A stretch of 64,000 nucleotides of DNA, taken from positions 186,001 to 250,000 of the forward strand of contig NZ_NTJD01000003.1 of the NCBI RefSeq assembly GCF_002358085.1, given 5' to 3'. The position numbers and the translations under genes are program-made. Positions 16,864 to 25,848 of this stretch are shown piece by piece. Under the pieces are notes generated by a model. That model worked only from the letters and a program-made list of their open reading frames with translations. It made no database searches and was not told the DNA's origin. Source of the DNA: Pseudothioclava arenosa. Its GTDB lineage: Bacteria; Pseudomonadota; Alphaproteobacteria; Rhodobacterales; Rhodobacteraceae. The stretch's first letter is position 1, and each line of letters opens with the position of its first letter.

Positions 16864-17739
16864 ATGATCACCATCGACCGCCTGTCCAAGCGCTTCGACC
16901 GCCGCGCGGTGCTCGACGAGCTGACGCTCTCGATCGACGCGGGCGATCGCATCGCGCTGATCGGCTCGAACGGGGCGGGCAAGACGACGCTGTTTCGCTG
17001 CCTTCTGGGCCATTACGGCCACGAGGGGCGCGTGGGGTTCGACGGCAGCGCGGGCCAGCGCCGCGATGCGGGCGCGCTGGCGCGGGTGGCCTTTGTGCCG
17101 CAATTGCCGCCGCCCCTGCGGATGCCCGTTGGCGAATTGCTGACCTTTGCCGAGAAGGGCGCGGGCGCCGACCCGGCCTTGATGCGCGACATCGCGGGCA
17201 AGATGGGCATCGACCTCGACGAGGTAAAGAAACGCCCCTTCTACCGGCTCTCGGGCGGGCAGAAGCAAAAGATCCTGGTGACCGTGGCGCTCGGGCGCAA
17301 TGCCGATCTGATGATCTTCGACGAGCCTTCGGCCAACCTCGACCCGGCGGCGCGGGCGGTGTTCATCGACCTTCTGGCCGCGCGCACCGATGCCTCGATG
17401 CTGATCGCCTCGCACCGGCTCGAAGAGGTGGCGCCGCTGGTGAACCGTGTGATCGAGATGGATCGTGGCCGCGTGGTGCTGGACGATTCCGTGGCCGACC
17501 GGCTGCGCGCGGGCGATTTCCGCCGCGCCGAGATCGAGATTTCCGCCCCGCACGAGCCTTTCGCGCGCGCGCTCGAAGGCTGGGGCTTTGTCACCGATGC
17601 GTCGGGGCTGCGCTTCAGCGGCCCGGTGCCCGCCGCCGAGACCTTCCGCTTCCTCGGCGTTCTCGCGCGTCACGGCAGCCTGATCGAGCGGCTTTCGCTT
17701 GAAGAAGTGCCCCAGGCCGCGCCCGAAAAGGTCAACTGA
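16864..17739 (+). CDS. nosF: NosF ABC transporter ATP-binding protein
   Basis: The 291-residue ATPase has Walker A GSNGAGKTTL, a Q-loop near FVPQLPPP, signature LSGGQKQK, Walker B LMIFDEPSANLDP, and a switch His in ASHRLEE. It pairs with the membrane protein NosY to supply a sulfur species or copper-site building block to NosD in the periplasm. AGGAG precedes the ATG. nosL begins 1 bp after its stop. Confidence 0.95.
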   Translation: MITIDRLSKRFDRRAVLDELTLSIDAGDRIALIGSNGAGKTTLFRCLLGHYGHEGRVGFDGSAGQRRDAGALARVAFVPQLPPPLRMPVGELLTFAEKGAGADPALMRDIAGKMGIDLDEVKKRPFYRLSGGQKQKILVTVALGRNADLMIFDEPSANLDPAARAVFIDLLAARTDASMLIASHRLEEVAPLVNRVIEMDRGRVVLDDSVADRLRAGDFRRAEIEISAPHEPFARALEGWGFVTDASGLRFSGPVPAAETFRFLGVLARHGSLIERLSLEEVPQAAPEKVN

Positions 17740-17740
17740 G

Positions 17741-18232
17741 ATGTGCTGTCGCTGCCCTCATCCCAACCGTCGCCAGACCCTGGTGCTTTTGGCCGGGGCG
17801 CCGTTACTGGCGGCGTGCAAGCCGCAGAACGAGGGCCCCGAGGATATCCGCTGGGGCCGCGAGACCTGCGCGATCTGCGGCATGATCATCTCGGACCCGC
17901 ATTACGCCGCCGAGATCCGCGGCGGCACCGACAAGCACCTGTCGAAATTCGACGATATCGGCGATGCGATCATCTGGCTCGAGGCGCAGGACTGGAAGGA
18001 CGATCCGGCGATCGAATTCTGGGTGCGCGATTACGATACCGGCACGAAATGGCTCGATGCGCGCAAGGTTTTTTACCGCGGCGGCATGGTGACGCCGATG
18101 GATTACGGCTTTGCCGCGGTCGAGCTGCCGGCCTCGGATACGGTTGGTTACGACGACATGAGAATTGCGGTCATCAAGCACGGGCTCACGCTCGGTTGCT
18201 TGCAGGGCGCCGAATACGAGCAGTATAGATGA
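17741..18232 (+). CDS. nosL: NosL outer-membrane copper chaperone lipoprotein
   Basis: A 163-residue lipoprotein. A leader with RRQTLVLLAGAPLLAAC gives a lipobox ending in LAAC. The conserved CAICGMII motif follows, the NosL Cu(I)-binding region, with FDDIGD and conserved Met residues later. NosL delivers Cu(I) to apo-NosZ. The start lies 1 bp after the nosF stop, and its end overlaps nosY (ATGA). The leader begins with an unusual Cys-rich stretch (MCCRCPHP). Confidence 0.93.
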   Translation: MCCRCPHPNRRQTLVLLAGAPLLAACKPQNEGPEDIRWGRETCAICGMIISDPHYAAEIRGGTDKHLSKFDDIGDAIIWLEAQDWKDDPAIEFWVRDYDTGTKWLDARKVFYRGGMVTPMDYGFAAVELPASDTVGYDDMRIAVIKHGLTLGCLQGAEYEQYR

Positions 18233-19134
18233 ACGCCATGAGCTCTGATCCCCTGTTTCCCCAAGGCGGCGACCGTATCGCCGCGCGCAAGAGCGGCGCT
18301 GTGCCGCGCACCGGGCTTGGCCTCGTGATGCGCCTCGAACTCTCCGAGAGCCTGCGCTCGCGCTGGTTCCATTTCTATTCGATTGTGGTGGTGGGGCTGA
18401 TGCTGTTGCTGATCACCACCGGGATTTCCGAAAGCCGCGTGCTGGGGTTCACCGGCCTGTCGCGGCTTCTGGTGACCTATATCCAGATCGCGATGGCGGT
18501 GCTGCCCCTGTTCATCGTGGTCTCGACGGCGCGCTCGATGGTGGGCGACCGCGAGGCGGGCAACCTCGAATACATGTTGTCCTTCCCGGTCACGCTGCGG
18601 GTCTGGTATTGGGGACGCTTCCTTGCGCGCCTCGTGCTGGTGCTGTCGCCGGTGCTGCTGGCGCTGGGGCTTGCGGCGGTCTACGGGCTGGTGCGCGGCC
18701 ATAGCGTGCCCTGGTGGCATTTCGGGCTTTATTCGGGGCTGGTCGCGGCGCTTGCGGCCTGTTTCCTCGGCATCGGCTTCCTCGTGTCCTCGATTTCGCG
18801 CTCGACCGAGGTGGCGCTGGGGGCGAGCCTGTTGATCTGGCTGACGTTGGTTGCGCTTCTGGACCTGCTGTTGCTGGCGATCCTGATCCAGCAGCATTTC
18901 ATCCCCGAGTTCGTGATCGGCATCGCGCTCGCGAACCCGCTCCAGGCCTTCCGCACGGCTTCAATGATCCTGTTTGACCCGCAGCTGATCCTGCTCGGCC
19001 CGGCGTCCTACGTGATCCTCGATCACTTCGGGGTCACCGGCTATGTCGCTTGGGCGATGGCCTATCCGACGGCGCTGGGGCTGGTTCTGGCGGCGCTTGG
19101 CTACTGGCGGTTCTCGCGCACCGATCTGGTCTGA
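18229..19134 (+). CDS. nosY: NosY ABC transporter permease
   Basis: A 301-residue inner-membrane protein of the ABC-2 type with six hydrophobic segments, preceded by a cytoplasmic N-terminus. The sequence STARSMVGDREAGNLEYMLSFP is the typical NosY/ABC-2 loop after the second segment. It is the partner of NosF. It is the last gene of the nosZ transcription unit, and a terminator follows. The start could also be the Met at 18238. Confidence 0.93.
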   Translation: MNAMSSDPLFPQGGDRIAARKSGAVPRTGLGLVMRLELSESLRSRWFHFYSIVVVGLMLLLITTGISESRVLGFTGLSRLLVTYIQIAMAVLPLFIVVSTARSMVGDREAGNLEYMLSFPVTLRVWYWGRFLARLVLVLSPVLLALGLAAVYGLVRGHSVPWWHFGLYSGLVAALAACFLGIGFLVSSISRSTEVALGASLLIWLTLVALLDLLLLAILIQQHFIPEFVIGIALANPLQAFRTASMILFDPQLILLGPASYVILDHFGVTGYVAWAMAYPTALGLVLAALGYWRFSRTDLV

Positions 19135-19152
19135 GGCCACGCGCCTGATGTC

Positions 19153-19184
19153 GAAAGGCCGCCCCGAGGGGCGGCCTTTTCGTT
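19153..19184. terminator. Terminator between nosY and the tlpA-like gene
   Basis: AAAGGCCGCCCC-GA-GGGGCGGCCTTTT forms a perfect stem with T-runs usable in both directions. It closes the nos operon and the convergent sco-tlpA unit. Confidence 0.88.
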
Positions 19185-19206
19185 TGATCCGGGGCAGGGC
19201 AGGGGT

Positions 19207-19749
19207 TCAGAGGCTCAGCAGCCATTCCTGCGTCGGCTCGTCGTCCCAATGCGCTTCGCCCTCGATCAGCGCCAGCGTCTGGCCCGCGCGATCCAGGATC
19301 ACCGTCGTCGGCAGGTTTTCGATGCCGAGCGTCGCATTCAGGTTGTCGCCATCGCCAATCAGGATCGGCAGATGCGCGATCTCGGTCTCGCGGTAGAAGC
19401 GCCGCACGCCCGAGGCGCCGCGCCAGTCGAAGGCCAGCGGCAGGACCGTGACGCCCTTGCCATCAAGCGCCGTCGCAAGCCGCGCCAGCGAGGGCATCTC
19501 GCGCCGGCAAGGCACGCACCACGGCCCCCAGAGGTTCAGAACGACGATCTGCCCGGCATAGTCGGAGAGGCTGCGCGGCGTGCCATCGGCATCGACCATC
19601 TGCAGCGGCGTCGCATCGCGCGATGGCGCGGCCGTGCGCGCAAGTGTTGCGGCCGAAGGGGCGAAATGCGTGTCGGCCCGCGCAAGCCCGGGCACGAGCA
19701 TCGCCGCGCCAAGGCCGGTCAGAAATTGACGCCGCTCGATCAGGCTCAC
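19207..19749 (-). CDS. TlpA-like periplasmic thioredoxin
   Basis: The 180-residue protein has a twin-arginine-like leader (MSLIERRQFLTGLGAAMLVPGLARA) and a thioredoxin fold with active site WCVPC (C78, C81) after VVLNLWGPW. A later cis-Pro region reads IENLPTTVILD. TlpA/DsbE-like proteins reduce Cys pairs in apo-Sco, CuA sites or apocytochromes c. It overlaps the sco gene by 4 bp, so it is the second gene of that unit. The likely role is to keep the CuA or Sco cysteines reduced for copper loading. Confidence 0.87.
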   Translation of the reverse strand: MSLIERRQFLTGLGAAMLVPGLARADTHFAPSAATLARTAAPSRDATPLQMVDADGTPRSLSDYAGQIVVLNLWGPWCVPCRREMPSLARLATALDGKGVTVLPLAFDWRGASGVRRFYRETEIAHLPILIGDGDNLNATLGIENLPTTVILDRAGQTLALIEGEAHWDDEPTQEWLLSL

Positions 19750-20366
19750 TGCATCGCCTCGGTCATGATCTTGTCCATGTCCGCCGCAATCGCCTCGGCC
19801 GAGGTGCCGTGCGGATAGCGCTTGATCAGGAAGCCGCCCGGATCGAGGAAGGCGATCGAGGCGGTGTGGTCGATCGAGTAGAGATCGGGCTGGTTCGGGT
19901 CAGGGATGTGCTTTTCGTAGCGCGCGTTGAAGGCCTTGACCATGTGGTCGGTATAGGCCACCGGCCCGCGCAGCCCGACGATCCGCGGATCGAAGAATTC
20001 GAGGTAGTCGCGCATCAGCTTGGCGGTGTCGCGATCAGGGTCGACCGACACGAAAAGCGGCGCGATGCCCGCGGCTTTCTCTTCGCCCAGACGCTCCAGC
20101 ACCTCGGCCATCGTCGAGAGCGAGGTCGGGCAGACATCGGGGCAGCCGGTATATCCGAAATAGACCAGCACGAATTTGCCCTGGAAATCCTCGTTGGTCA
20201 TGACGTTGCCGTAGAGGTCTTCCATCATGTAGCGGCGCGGCATTTCCTGCCGCACATCCGTCGCCGGATCGGGTTCAAGAGCCGCATGTTGGGCCAGCCC
20301 CAGTCCGGGGGCAGCCATGAGAGAGGCCAGTGCGGCACCGGCCAGAAGAACGCGTCGGGTGAGCAT
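19746..20366 (-). CDS. Sco/SenC-type copper chaperone
   Basis: The 206-residue protein has leader MLTRRVLLAGAALASLMAAPGLGLA, which may use Tat (TRRVLLAG). The thioredoxin-like fold carries the Sco copper motif CPDVCP (C75, C79) and a C-terminal His in YSIDHTASIAFLD. Sco proteins insert copper into CuA centres. In this position the target may be the CuA of NosZ as well as cytochrome oxidase. The start at 20366 was chosen because the leader begins there and AAAGGAC lies upstream. It is transcribed with tlpA, with a DNR-like box about 63 bp upstream. Confidence 0.9.
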   Translation of the reverse strand: MLTRRVLLAGAALASLMAAPGLGLAQHAALEPDPATDVRQEMPRRYMMEDLYGNVMTNEDFQGKFVLVYFGYTGCPDVCPTSLSTMAEVLERLGEEKAAGIAPLFVSVDPDRDTAKLMRDYLEFFDPRIVGLRGPVAYTDHMVKAFNARYEKHIPDPNQPDLYSIDHTASIAFLDPGGFLIKRYPHGTSAEAIAADMDKIMTEAMQ

Positions 20367-20422
20367 GGTCGTCCTTTCAGCAGTGTTTGATCGCAACCTA
20401 GGACTGCGAAGTTGCGCAAGCC

Positions 20423-20436
20423 TTGACTTTGATCAG
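20423..20436. promoter_or_regulatory. FNR/DNR-like box between sco and the BASS transporter
   Basis: TTGAC-TTTG-ATCAG has one mismatch from the dyad. The centre is about 63 bp from the sco start (minus strand) and about 70 bp from the transporter start at 20500, so it could serve either. Confidence 0.5.
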
Positions 20437-20499
20437 GGCGGGCGCAAGAGGCGAACGGCAACTCTCTCCGGAACGTGTTCAGAACTCAGGGGAATTGGG

Positions 20500-21366
20500 A
20501 TGGCTGGCTTTCTGGCGGCGTTTCTGCCGGTCGCGATGATGGTGCTGATGTTCTCGCTCGGGCTGCGCCTGCGGTTGGGCGAGATCGTCGGCGAATTGCG
20601 CGCGCCCAAGGCGCTGGGACTGGGGCTGATGGTGCAGATGCTCGGCCTGCCGGTGCTGGCCTTCGGGGTGGCGCGGGCGATCGGGCTCGACCCGATGCTG
20701 ACTGCGGGGCTGATGCTGGTCGCGGCATCGCCGGGGGGGGTGACCTCGAATTACGCGGCGCATCTGGCGCGGGGCTCGATCGGGTTGTCGGTGGCGATGA
20801 CGCTGGTGACGAGCCTCCTGGCGCCGGTCACGCTGCCCCTCGTGCTGGTCGCTTCGGGCGTCAGCGCGCCTGAGCCTGCCGGGCTGCTCAAGATCTCGCT
20901 CGGGATGAGCGCGGTTGCGGTGGCGCCGATGGCGCTGGGGATGGTGCTGGCGCGCTATCTGCCGCGCCTTGCCACGCCGCTCGCGCGGGGGGTGGACCCG
21001 CTGGCGAAGCTTCTGTTCCTCGCCATGGTGATCGCGACCTTCGTGCAGAACTGGGGCGCGATGCAGGGCGCGGTGAGCGATGTTGGCGGTGCGGTTCTGG
21101 TGCTGGCGCTCTTGGGCCCGGCTCTGGCCTTTGCTGTGGCGCGTCTGGGGCGGCTGGACGGCACGCGGCTGCGCACCGTGATGACCGAAGCCGCGTTGCA
21201 GAACGTCGCGATCACGATCTTCGTCGCCAGCCAGTTGCTGGGCCAGCCCGAGCTTGCGATCCCCGGCCTGATCTACGCGGTTCTGATGAACTTCGTGGCG
21301 CTCCTGATCATCGGCTCGGCCGCGCTTGGCGGTACGCGCGAGGCGGTTCCCGCGCCGCGCTCCTGA
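20500..21366 (+). CDS. BASS-family (bile acid:sodium symporter-like) transporter
   Basis: The 288-residue polytopic protein (about nine or ten segments) starts MAGFLAAFLPVAMMVLMFSLGLRLRL. It has the family-type stretch LMLVAASPGGVTSNYAAHLARG followed by SVAMTLVTSLLAPVTLPL. BASS proteins are Na+-coupled importers or exporters of organic anions; the substrate is unknown. The ATG at 20500 has CAGGGG upstream and begins directly with a membrane helix. It is placed between sco and the DNR-like regulator, and an intrinsic terminator follows. Confidence 0.85.
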   Translation: MAGFLAAFLPVAMMVLMFSLGLRLRLGEIVGELRAPKALGLGLMVQMLGLPVLAFGVARAIGLDPMLTAGLMLVAASPGGVTSNYAAHLARGSIGLSVAMTLVTSLLAPVTLPLVLVASGVSAPEPAGLLKISLGMSAVAVAPMALGMVLARYLPRLATPLARGVDPLAKLLFLAMVIATFVQNWGAMQGAVSDVGGAVLVLALLGPALAFAVARLGRLDGTRLRTVMTEAALQNVAITIFVASQLLGQPELAIPGLIYAVLMNFVALLIIGSAALGGTREAVPAPRS

Positions 21367-21397
21367 TCCGCGCCGATCTGTCGCAGCGTCGCCATAT

Positions 21398-21430
21398 CCC
21401 GCAGGTTGTGAAACGACCTGCGGGTCTTTT
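21398..21430 (+). terminator. Terminator after the BASS transporter gene
   Basis: The stem CCCGCAGGT/ACCTGCGGG with a 9-nt loop is followed by TCTTTT, 32 bp after the stop at 21366. Confidence 0.85.
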
Positions 21431-21475
21431 GCCTGCCCGGGAAATGTGAAAGAGTCCCCCGGATCGGAGGGATGA

Positions 21476-22177
21476 ATGCTGAGCGAATACGCAGATCTGG
21501 CACGGCGTTGCCTGCTTTTGGCGAACGTTCCGCGCGAATCGCAAGATGCGATTCTCGCGACGGCCCGCGCGCGTCAGCTTGAGCGCGGCGCGACCGTGTT
21601 CCTGCAAGGCGAACGGGCGAGCGCGGTCTATATCGTGGTCGAAGGCTGGGTGAAGCTCTATCGCATCGCGCCGAGCGGCGCCGAGGCGGTGGTGGGGGTG
21701 TTCACGCGCGGGCATTCCTTTGGCGAGGCCGTGGCCTTCACCCATGACACCTATCCGGTCTCGGCCGAATGCGCGACCGATTGCACGCTGTTGCGTCTGG
21801 AAACCGACTCGATCCTGCGTCTGATCCGCGAAGAGCCGGGGCTGGCGCTGTCGCTTTTGTCGGCGACCTTCGCGCACTTGCATCGCCTTGTGGCGCAGAT
21901 CGAGCAACTCAAGGCGCAGACCGGCGCGCAGCGCGTGGCGGAATTCCTGCTCGAACTCGCGCCCTGCGGTGAAGGCCGCTGCGAGGTGACCTTGCCTTAT
22001 GACAAGGTGCTGATCGCGGGGCGTCTGGGGATGAAACCCGAAAGCCTCAGCCGTGCCTTCGCCAAGCTGCGCCAGCAGGGTGTGACGGTGAAGCAGAACC
22101 TTGCCGTGATCGAGGATATCGACGCGCTGCGCGTCTATGCCGAAGAGGACCCGGCAGAGGCCTGGACCAAGCACTAA
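21476..22177 (+). CDS. DNR-like Crp/Fnr-family regulator
   Basis: A 233-residue regulator with an N-terminal cyclic-nucleotide-binding-type beta-barrel (about 20-130; GRG-HSFGEAVAF), a long dimer helix (about 135-160), and a C-terminal helix-turn-helix. The recognition segment KVLIAGRLGMKPESLSRAFAKLRQ keeps E-x2-SR, the residues that read TTGAC/T-type half sites in FNR and DNR. There is no N-terminal Cys cluster, so it is not an oxygen-sensing Fe-S FNR. Similarity of the HTH to Pseudomonas DNR, and its place next to nor and nos, point to a haem/NO-responsive activator of the boxes in this window. GGATCGGAGGG precedes the ATG. Confidence 0.88.
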   Translation: MLSEYADLARRCLLLANVPRESQDAILATARARQLERGATVFLQGERASAVYIVVEGWVKLYRIAPSGAEAVVGVFTRGHSFGEAVAFTHDTYPVSAECATDCTLLRLETDSILRLIREEPGLALSLLSATFAHLHRLVAQIEQLKAQTGAQRVAEFLLELAPCGEGRCEVTLPYDKVLIAGRLGMKPESLSRAFAKLRQQGVTVKQNLAVIEDIDALRVYAEEDPAEAWTKH

Positions 22178-22189
22178 TTCGGCAGGGGA

Positions 22190-22471
22190 TCAGCCGATCA
22201 GGTAGAGCCCCAGCAACAGCGCCGCATAAAGCCCCAGCGTGATCCGAAACCCGCGGTGCCAGAACGGCGCCTGCGCCAGCCCGAGATAGCGGCTCAGGAT
22301 CACGTTGGCCTTGGCCCAGGCGAGGATCAGGATCGCCGCGCCGCCAATCGTCACACCGGCCCCGCTCAGCAAGCCTTTCGAGACCGCCACCGCAAGCGCG
22401 GTCGAAATCCCGGACAAAGCCAGAAGCCAGGCCCAGGCGCGGATCAGCGGATCGTGCAATGCGCGGGCCAT
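22190..22471 (-). CDS. norF: NorF small membrane protein
   Basis: The 93-residue protein has three hydrophobic segments, starting MARALHDPLIRAWAWLLALSG, with AILILAWAKANVILSRYLGL in the second segment. This matches NorF and COX4-like small subunits found after norE. NorE and NorF are not essential for NO reduction but improve it. The start lies 2 bp after norE on the same strand. A much longer frame on this strand (up to 22975) is only an upstream extension in the shadow of norE. Confidence 0.85.
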   Translation of the reverse strand: MARALHDPLIRAWAWLLALSGISTALAVAVSKGLLSGAGVTIGGAAILILAWAKANVILSRYLGLAQAPFWHRGFRITLGLYAALLLGLYLIG

Positions 22472-22473
22472 GG

Positions 22474-23061
22474 TTACCTCAGCAGATAGATGACGGGGAA
22501 CAAGAGCACCCAGACCAGATCGACCATGTGCCAGAAGGCGGCGCCGACCTCGACGGTGCGCGGCGTGCAGCGGATGCTGACCAGCCCGAGGATCACGATC
22601 CCCGCCACCACATGGGCGGCGTGAAACCCGGTCAGCAGGTAGTAGAAGGTGAAGAAGCTGTTGGTCTCGACGCCGATGCCATGGCTGGCCTTTTCGGCAT
22701 ATTCCATCACCTTGATCACCAGGAACACGATGCCAAGCGCGGAGGCGGCGGCAAGCCAGCCGCGGGTCGCGGCCTTGCGGCCATGCTCTGCCATGCGCAC
22801 TGCGAGCGCCGCAAAGAACCCCGAGGTGACCAGCACCACCGTGTTGATGCCCGCCGCGGTGCGGTGCAGCGCGTCCTGCGCCTCGGCAAAGCCCAGAGGG
22901 TCTGTGATGCGCACGCCCAGAAAGGCCGCAAGCCCCGCGCCGAAGACCAGCAGCTCCGACACGATCAGCACCCACATCATCAGGTCGCCCGGCAGTTCAT
23001 CAAGCACGGAGGGCGGTTCATAGGCTGCGGGGGCGGGGGGCTGTAGCTCGGTGTCGCTCAT
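22474..23061 (-). CDS. norE: NorE cytochrome oxidase subunit III-like protein
   Basis: A 195-residue membrane protein with about five segments. GDLMMWVLIVSELLVFG, INTVVLVTSGFFAALAV and FFTFYYLLTGFHAAHVVAGI are typical of the CoxIII/NorE superfamily. The family supports NO reductase activity or assembly. It overlaps norD by 4 bp and is followed by norF. Confidence 0.93.
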   Translation of the reverse strand: MSDTELQPPAPAAYEPPSVLDELPGDLMMWVLIVSELLVFGAGLAAFLGVRITDPLGFAEAQDALHRTAAGINTVVLVTSGFFAALAVRMAEHGRKAATRGWLAAASALGIVFLVIKVMEYAEKASHGIGVETNSFFTFYYLLTGFHAAHVVAGIVILGLVSIRCTPRTVEVGAAFWHMVDLVWVLLFPVIYLLR

Positions 23062-25019
23062 GCGCCTATCAGTTGCCGGTAGATCTCGGGCAGGGCCGAG
23101 GTCAGGTGATCGGCGTGGGGGATCAACGCGTGTCCGCCACGCCCGAAAATACGCGGGAACCAGGCCTTGGCCTCGCGGTCGATGGTGATGCCGAACACGG
23201 CATGGCCGGCGCGGCGTGCCTCTTGCACGGCCATGCGGCTGTCTTCGATGCCGTGGCGGCCCTCGTAATGGTCGAGGTCGTTGGGCTTGCCGTCGGTAAT
23301 CACCAGAAGCAGCCGGCGCTTGCGCGTCTGTTTCGCCAGATCGGCCGAGGCATGGCGTATCGCCGCGCCAAGGCGCGTGTAGAAGCCCGGCTTCAGCCCG
23401 GCGATACGGGATTCGACGGTCGTCGACATCGGCTCGCCGAAAGCCTTGCAGTTCAGCATGTAGACGCGGCTGCGTTTCAGCGAGGAAAAGGCGTTGATCG
23501 CGAAGTCGTCGCCGCAGGCGTCGAGCCCCCAGGCCAGCGCGGCCAGAGCCTCGTGTTCGATCTCGATCACCGAGCGCCCCGCCACCGCGCTTTCGGTCGA
23601 GCGCGAAACATCAAGCAGGATCGACACCGCGAGGTCGCGCTGCTGCGGGCGGGTCTGGCGCCAGATCCGTTCTCGGGCCTCGCCGGTGGCGCGCAGCTCG
23701 ACCTGCGCGCGCACGGTGGCCTCGATATCCAGCTCGTCGCCGTCGAGATGCCCGGTCGTCGTGACGCGCCCCGGACGCAGCGCCTCGAACTGGCGCTTGA
23801 CCGCGCGGATGCGCCGCCAGGCTTTGGGATCGGCGCGAAAATCGGGGATCGTGTCGCTGACCTCGGCCTCGCTCGCCAGCACGTTGCAATGATCGGGCAG
23901 ATAGGCGCCGGTGCGCACATCCCATTCGTGATAAAGAAACTTGCCCGAAACGCGTTCGCGATCCACATCCTCGGGCGCAAGGTCGAGGTGCAGCTTCAGC
24001 TTGGTTGCGGGCGCTTTCGACACCTGCCCCAGCCCCAGCTCTTCCTGATCGTCGGCGGCCTTTTTCGCATCGTCATTGTCGTCATCGTCAACGCGGCGGT
24101 TGAGGTTGATGAACTCGGCCCAGCTCAGGATCGCCTCGAACTTGTGCAGGATCAGGCTGTCCTTGCGCTCGACCTGATCGGCCTTGCGGCGCCGCGCGCG
24201 GTACATCTTTTTGTCATTGCCTTCGCTCTCGTCGCCCGAGGCTTCGGCATCGCGGGTCTCGACGGCCATCGAGGCCGAACTATGCGTGCCGCGCAGCACG
24301 GGCCAGAGCGCGATGGGGCGCGCGGGCTGATAGCCGCGCGGCTCTTCGAACCCCGAAATGTCGCCCGCGATCAGCGCGGCGCGATATTCTTCGGCCAGCG
24401 GGGGCAGGGGGGTGGTGTCGCCAAGCTCAGCGCGAATGAGCGCCTCGATCGCGGCCTCGGCGGCGGGCAGCTTCGGCGCCGGGCGCAGTTGCAGCGTCAG
24501 CGCGCTCAGATCGGCATAGAGGCTGCGGAACCCCGGCGCGTCGGCCAGCGTGTCGCGCACCATCCGGTTGGCTTGCGCCAGATGCGTCAGGTCCGCTTGC
24601 AGCAGATCTTCGGGCGTGTCGAATTCTTCGGGTGCATGCGCGGCCGAGGCGGCCAGCCAGATATAGGCGGCGGCATTGGCTTCGCGTGCGGGGAACAGCG
24701 CGAGCGAGACGGGCAGGCGCAGCGCCGCGCCGTCATAGCTCGTGCGGGCGGCCGATTCCGCCTCGGCGCCAAGACGGCGCAAAAAGCTCAGCCGGTGTCG
24801 GCTGACCTCTTCCGCGACTGGGCGGAACTCGCATTCCGCGGAACCGCCCAGTGCACGAAAAAGGACTGCCAGCCGTCCGCCGACCTCGGAGAGGTCGACA
24901 CGGGCTCCGTCATACGCCTCTGGGGCGTCAAGACGGCTGGCAAGGGCGTGCCACAGTTTCCCGACGGATTCCTCGGGTTCCCATGGCTCGAAGTCGATCC
25001 TGGACACGGCCTGCCTCAC
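23058..25019 (-). CDS. norD: NorD nitric oxide reductase activation protein (vWA domain)
   Basis: A 653-residue cytoplasmic protein. The C-terminal von Willebrand A domain (about 450-650) contains the MIDAS motif DVSRSTES and later VITDGKPND. The central region is acidic and low-complexity ([17 protein letters not shown]). NorD works with the MoxR-type ATPase NorQ to insert the non-haem iron into NorB. It is coupled to norQ by ATGA overlap. Length fits the family. Confidence 0.95.
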   Translation of the reverse strand: MRQAVSRIDFEPWEPEESVGKLWHALASRLDAPEAYDGARVDLSEVGGRLAVLFRALGGSAECEFRPVAEEVSRHRLSFLRRLGAEAESAARTSYDGAALRLPVSLALFPAREANAAAYIWLAASAAHAPEEFDTPEDLLQADLTHLAQANRMVRDTLADAPGFRSLYADLSALTLQLRPAPKLPAAEAAIEALIRAELGDTTPLPPLAEEYRAALIAGDISGFEEPRGYQPARPIALWPVLRGTHSSASMAVETRDAEASGDESEGNDKKMYRARRRKADQVERKDSLILHKFEAILSWAEFINLNRRVDDDDNDDAKKAADDQEELGLGQVSKAPATKLKLHLDLAPEDVDRERVSGKFLYHEWDVRTGAYLPDHCNVLASEAEVSDTIPDFRADPKAWRRIRAVKRQFEALRPGRVTTTGHLDGDELDIEATVRAQVELRATGEARERIWRQTRPQQRDLAVSILLDVSRSTESAVAGRSVIEIEHEALAALAWGLDACGDDFAINAFSSLKRSRVYMLNCKAFGEPMSTTVESRIAGLKPGFYTRLGAAIRHASADLAKQTRKRRLLLVITDGKPNDLDHYEGRHGIEDSRMAVQEARRAGHAVFGITIDREAKAWFPRIFGRGGHALIPHADHLTSALPEIYRQLIGA

Positions 25020-25822
25020 CCGAAAATGGCCGTTACAAGATCGCGGAGCCCGCGTTTCACATCCGCGTCGTCCGAGAGCGGCTCGATCATCGCGGTTTCG
25101 ATGGCGCGTTCGAGTTTCATGCCGTTCTTGATGAGCGTGGCGGCATAGACAACGAGACGCGTGGAGACGCCTTCCTCCAGATCCTGGCCCTTGAGCCCGC
25201 GCAGCTTGTTGGCAAGGCGCACGAGGTTGCGGACGAGGTCTTCGGAAAGGCCCGATTCCCGGACCACCACCGGCACTTCATGCTCGGGGCGGGGGAAGTC
25301 GAATTCCATCGCTACAAACCGCTGCCGGGTGGAGGGTTTGAGCGTCTTGAGGATGTTCTGGTAGCCCGGGTTGTAGGAGGCCACCAGCATGAAGCCCGGC
25401 GTCGCTTCCAGCTCTTCGCCGGTGCGGTCGATGGGCAGAATGCGGCGGTCGTCGGTGAGCGGGTGGAGCACCACCGTCACGTCCTTGCGCGCCTCGACCA
25501 CCTCGTCGAGGTAGCAGATCGCGCCTTCGCGCACCGCGCGGGTCAGCGGGCCATCGACCCAGACGGTCTCGCCACCCTTCAGGAGGTAGCGACCGATCAG
25601 GTCGGCGGCGGAAAGGTCATCGTGGCAGGCCACCGTATAGAGCGGGCGGCCGAGCCGGGCGGCCATATGGGCCACGAAGCGGGTCTTGCCGCAGCCCGTG
25701 GGGCCTTTCAGCAGGACCGGAAGATCGGCGGCGGCGGCGGCCTCGAAGATGGCACATTCGTCGCCTTGCGGGAGGTAGAAGGGGGCCTCGGCCCCCTCCT
25801 TCATGGTGTTGTGCGCGTTCAT
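25016..25822 (-). CDS. norQ: NorQ MoxR-type AAA+ ATPase
   Basis: The 268-residue ATPase has Walker A GPTGCGKT (about 40-47), Walker [12 protein letters not shown], and sensor-like ASYNPGYQ. NorQ/CbbQ/NirQ proteins act with the vWA protein NorD to activate NO reductase. It lies 26 bp downstream of norB and overlaps norD by 4 bp. Confidence 0.96.
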   Translation of the reverse strand: MNAHNTMKEGAEAPFYLPQGDECAIFEAAAAADLPVLLKGPTGCGKTRFVAHMAARLGRPLYTVACHDDLSAADLIGRYLLKGGETVWVDGPLTRAVREGAICYLDEVVEARKDVTVVLHPLTDDRRILPIDRTGEELEATPGFMLVASYNPGYQNILKTLKPSTRQRFVAMEFDFPRPEHEVPVVVRESGLSEDLVRNLVRLANKLRGLKGQDLEEGVSTRLVVYAATLIKNGMKLERAIETAMIEPLSDDADVKRGLRDLVTAIFG

Positions 25823-25848
25823 CCTGTTTGTCCTTTCGTCTTGCTGGC

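Noticed and set aside
17699-17740. Earlier in-frame start for nosL inside nosF
   Set aside because: It would overlap nosF by 41 bp and place a charged stretch before the lipoprotein leader; the ATG at 17741 gives a normal leader.
22190-22975. A long minus-strand frame of 261 codons covering norF
   Set aside because: The upstream part is the shadow of norE in another frame; only the last 93 residues (from 22471) look like a protein, and they match NorF.
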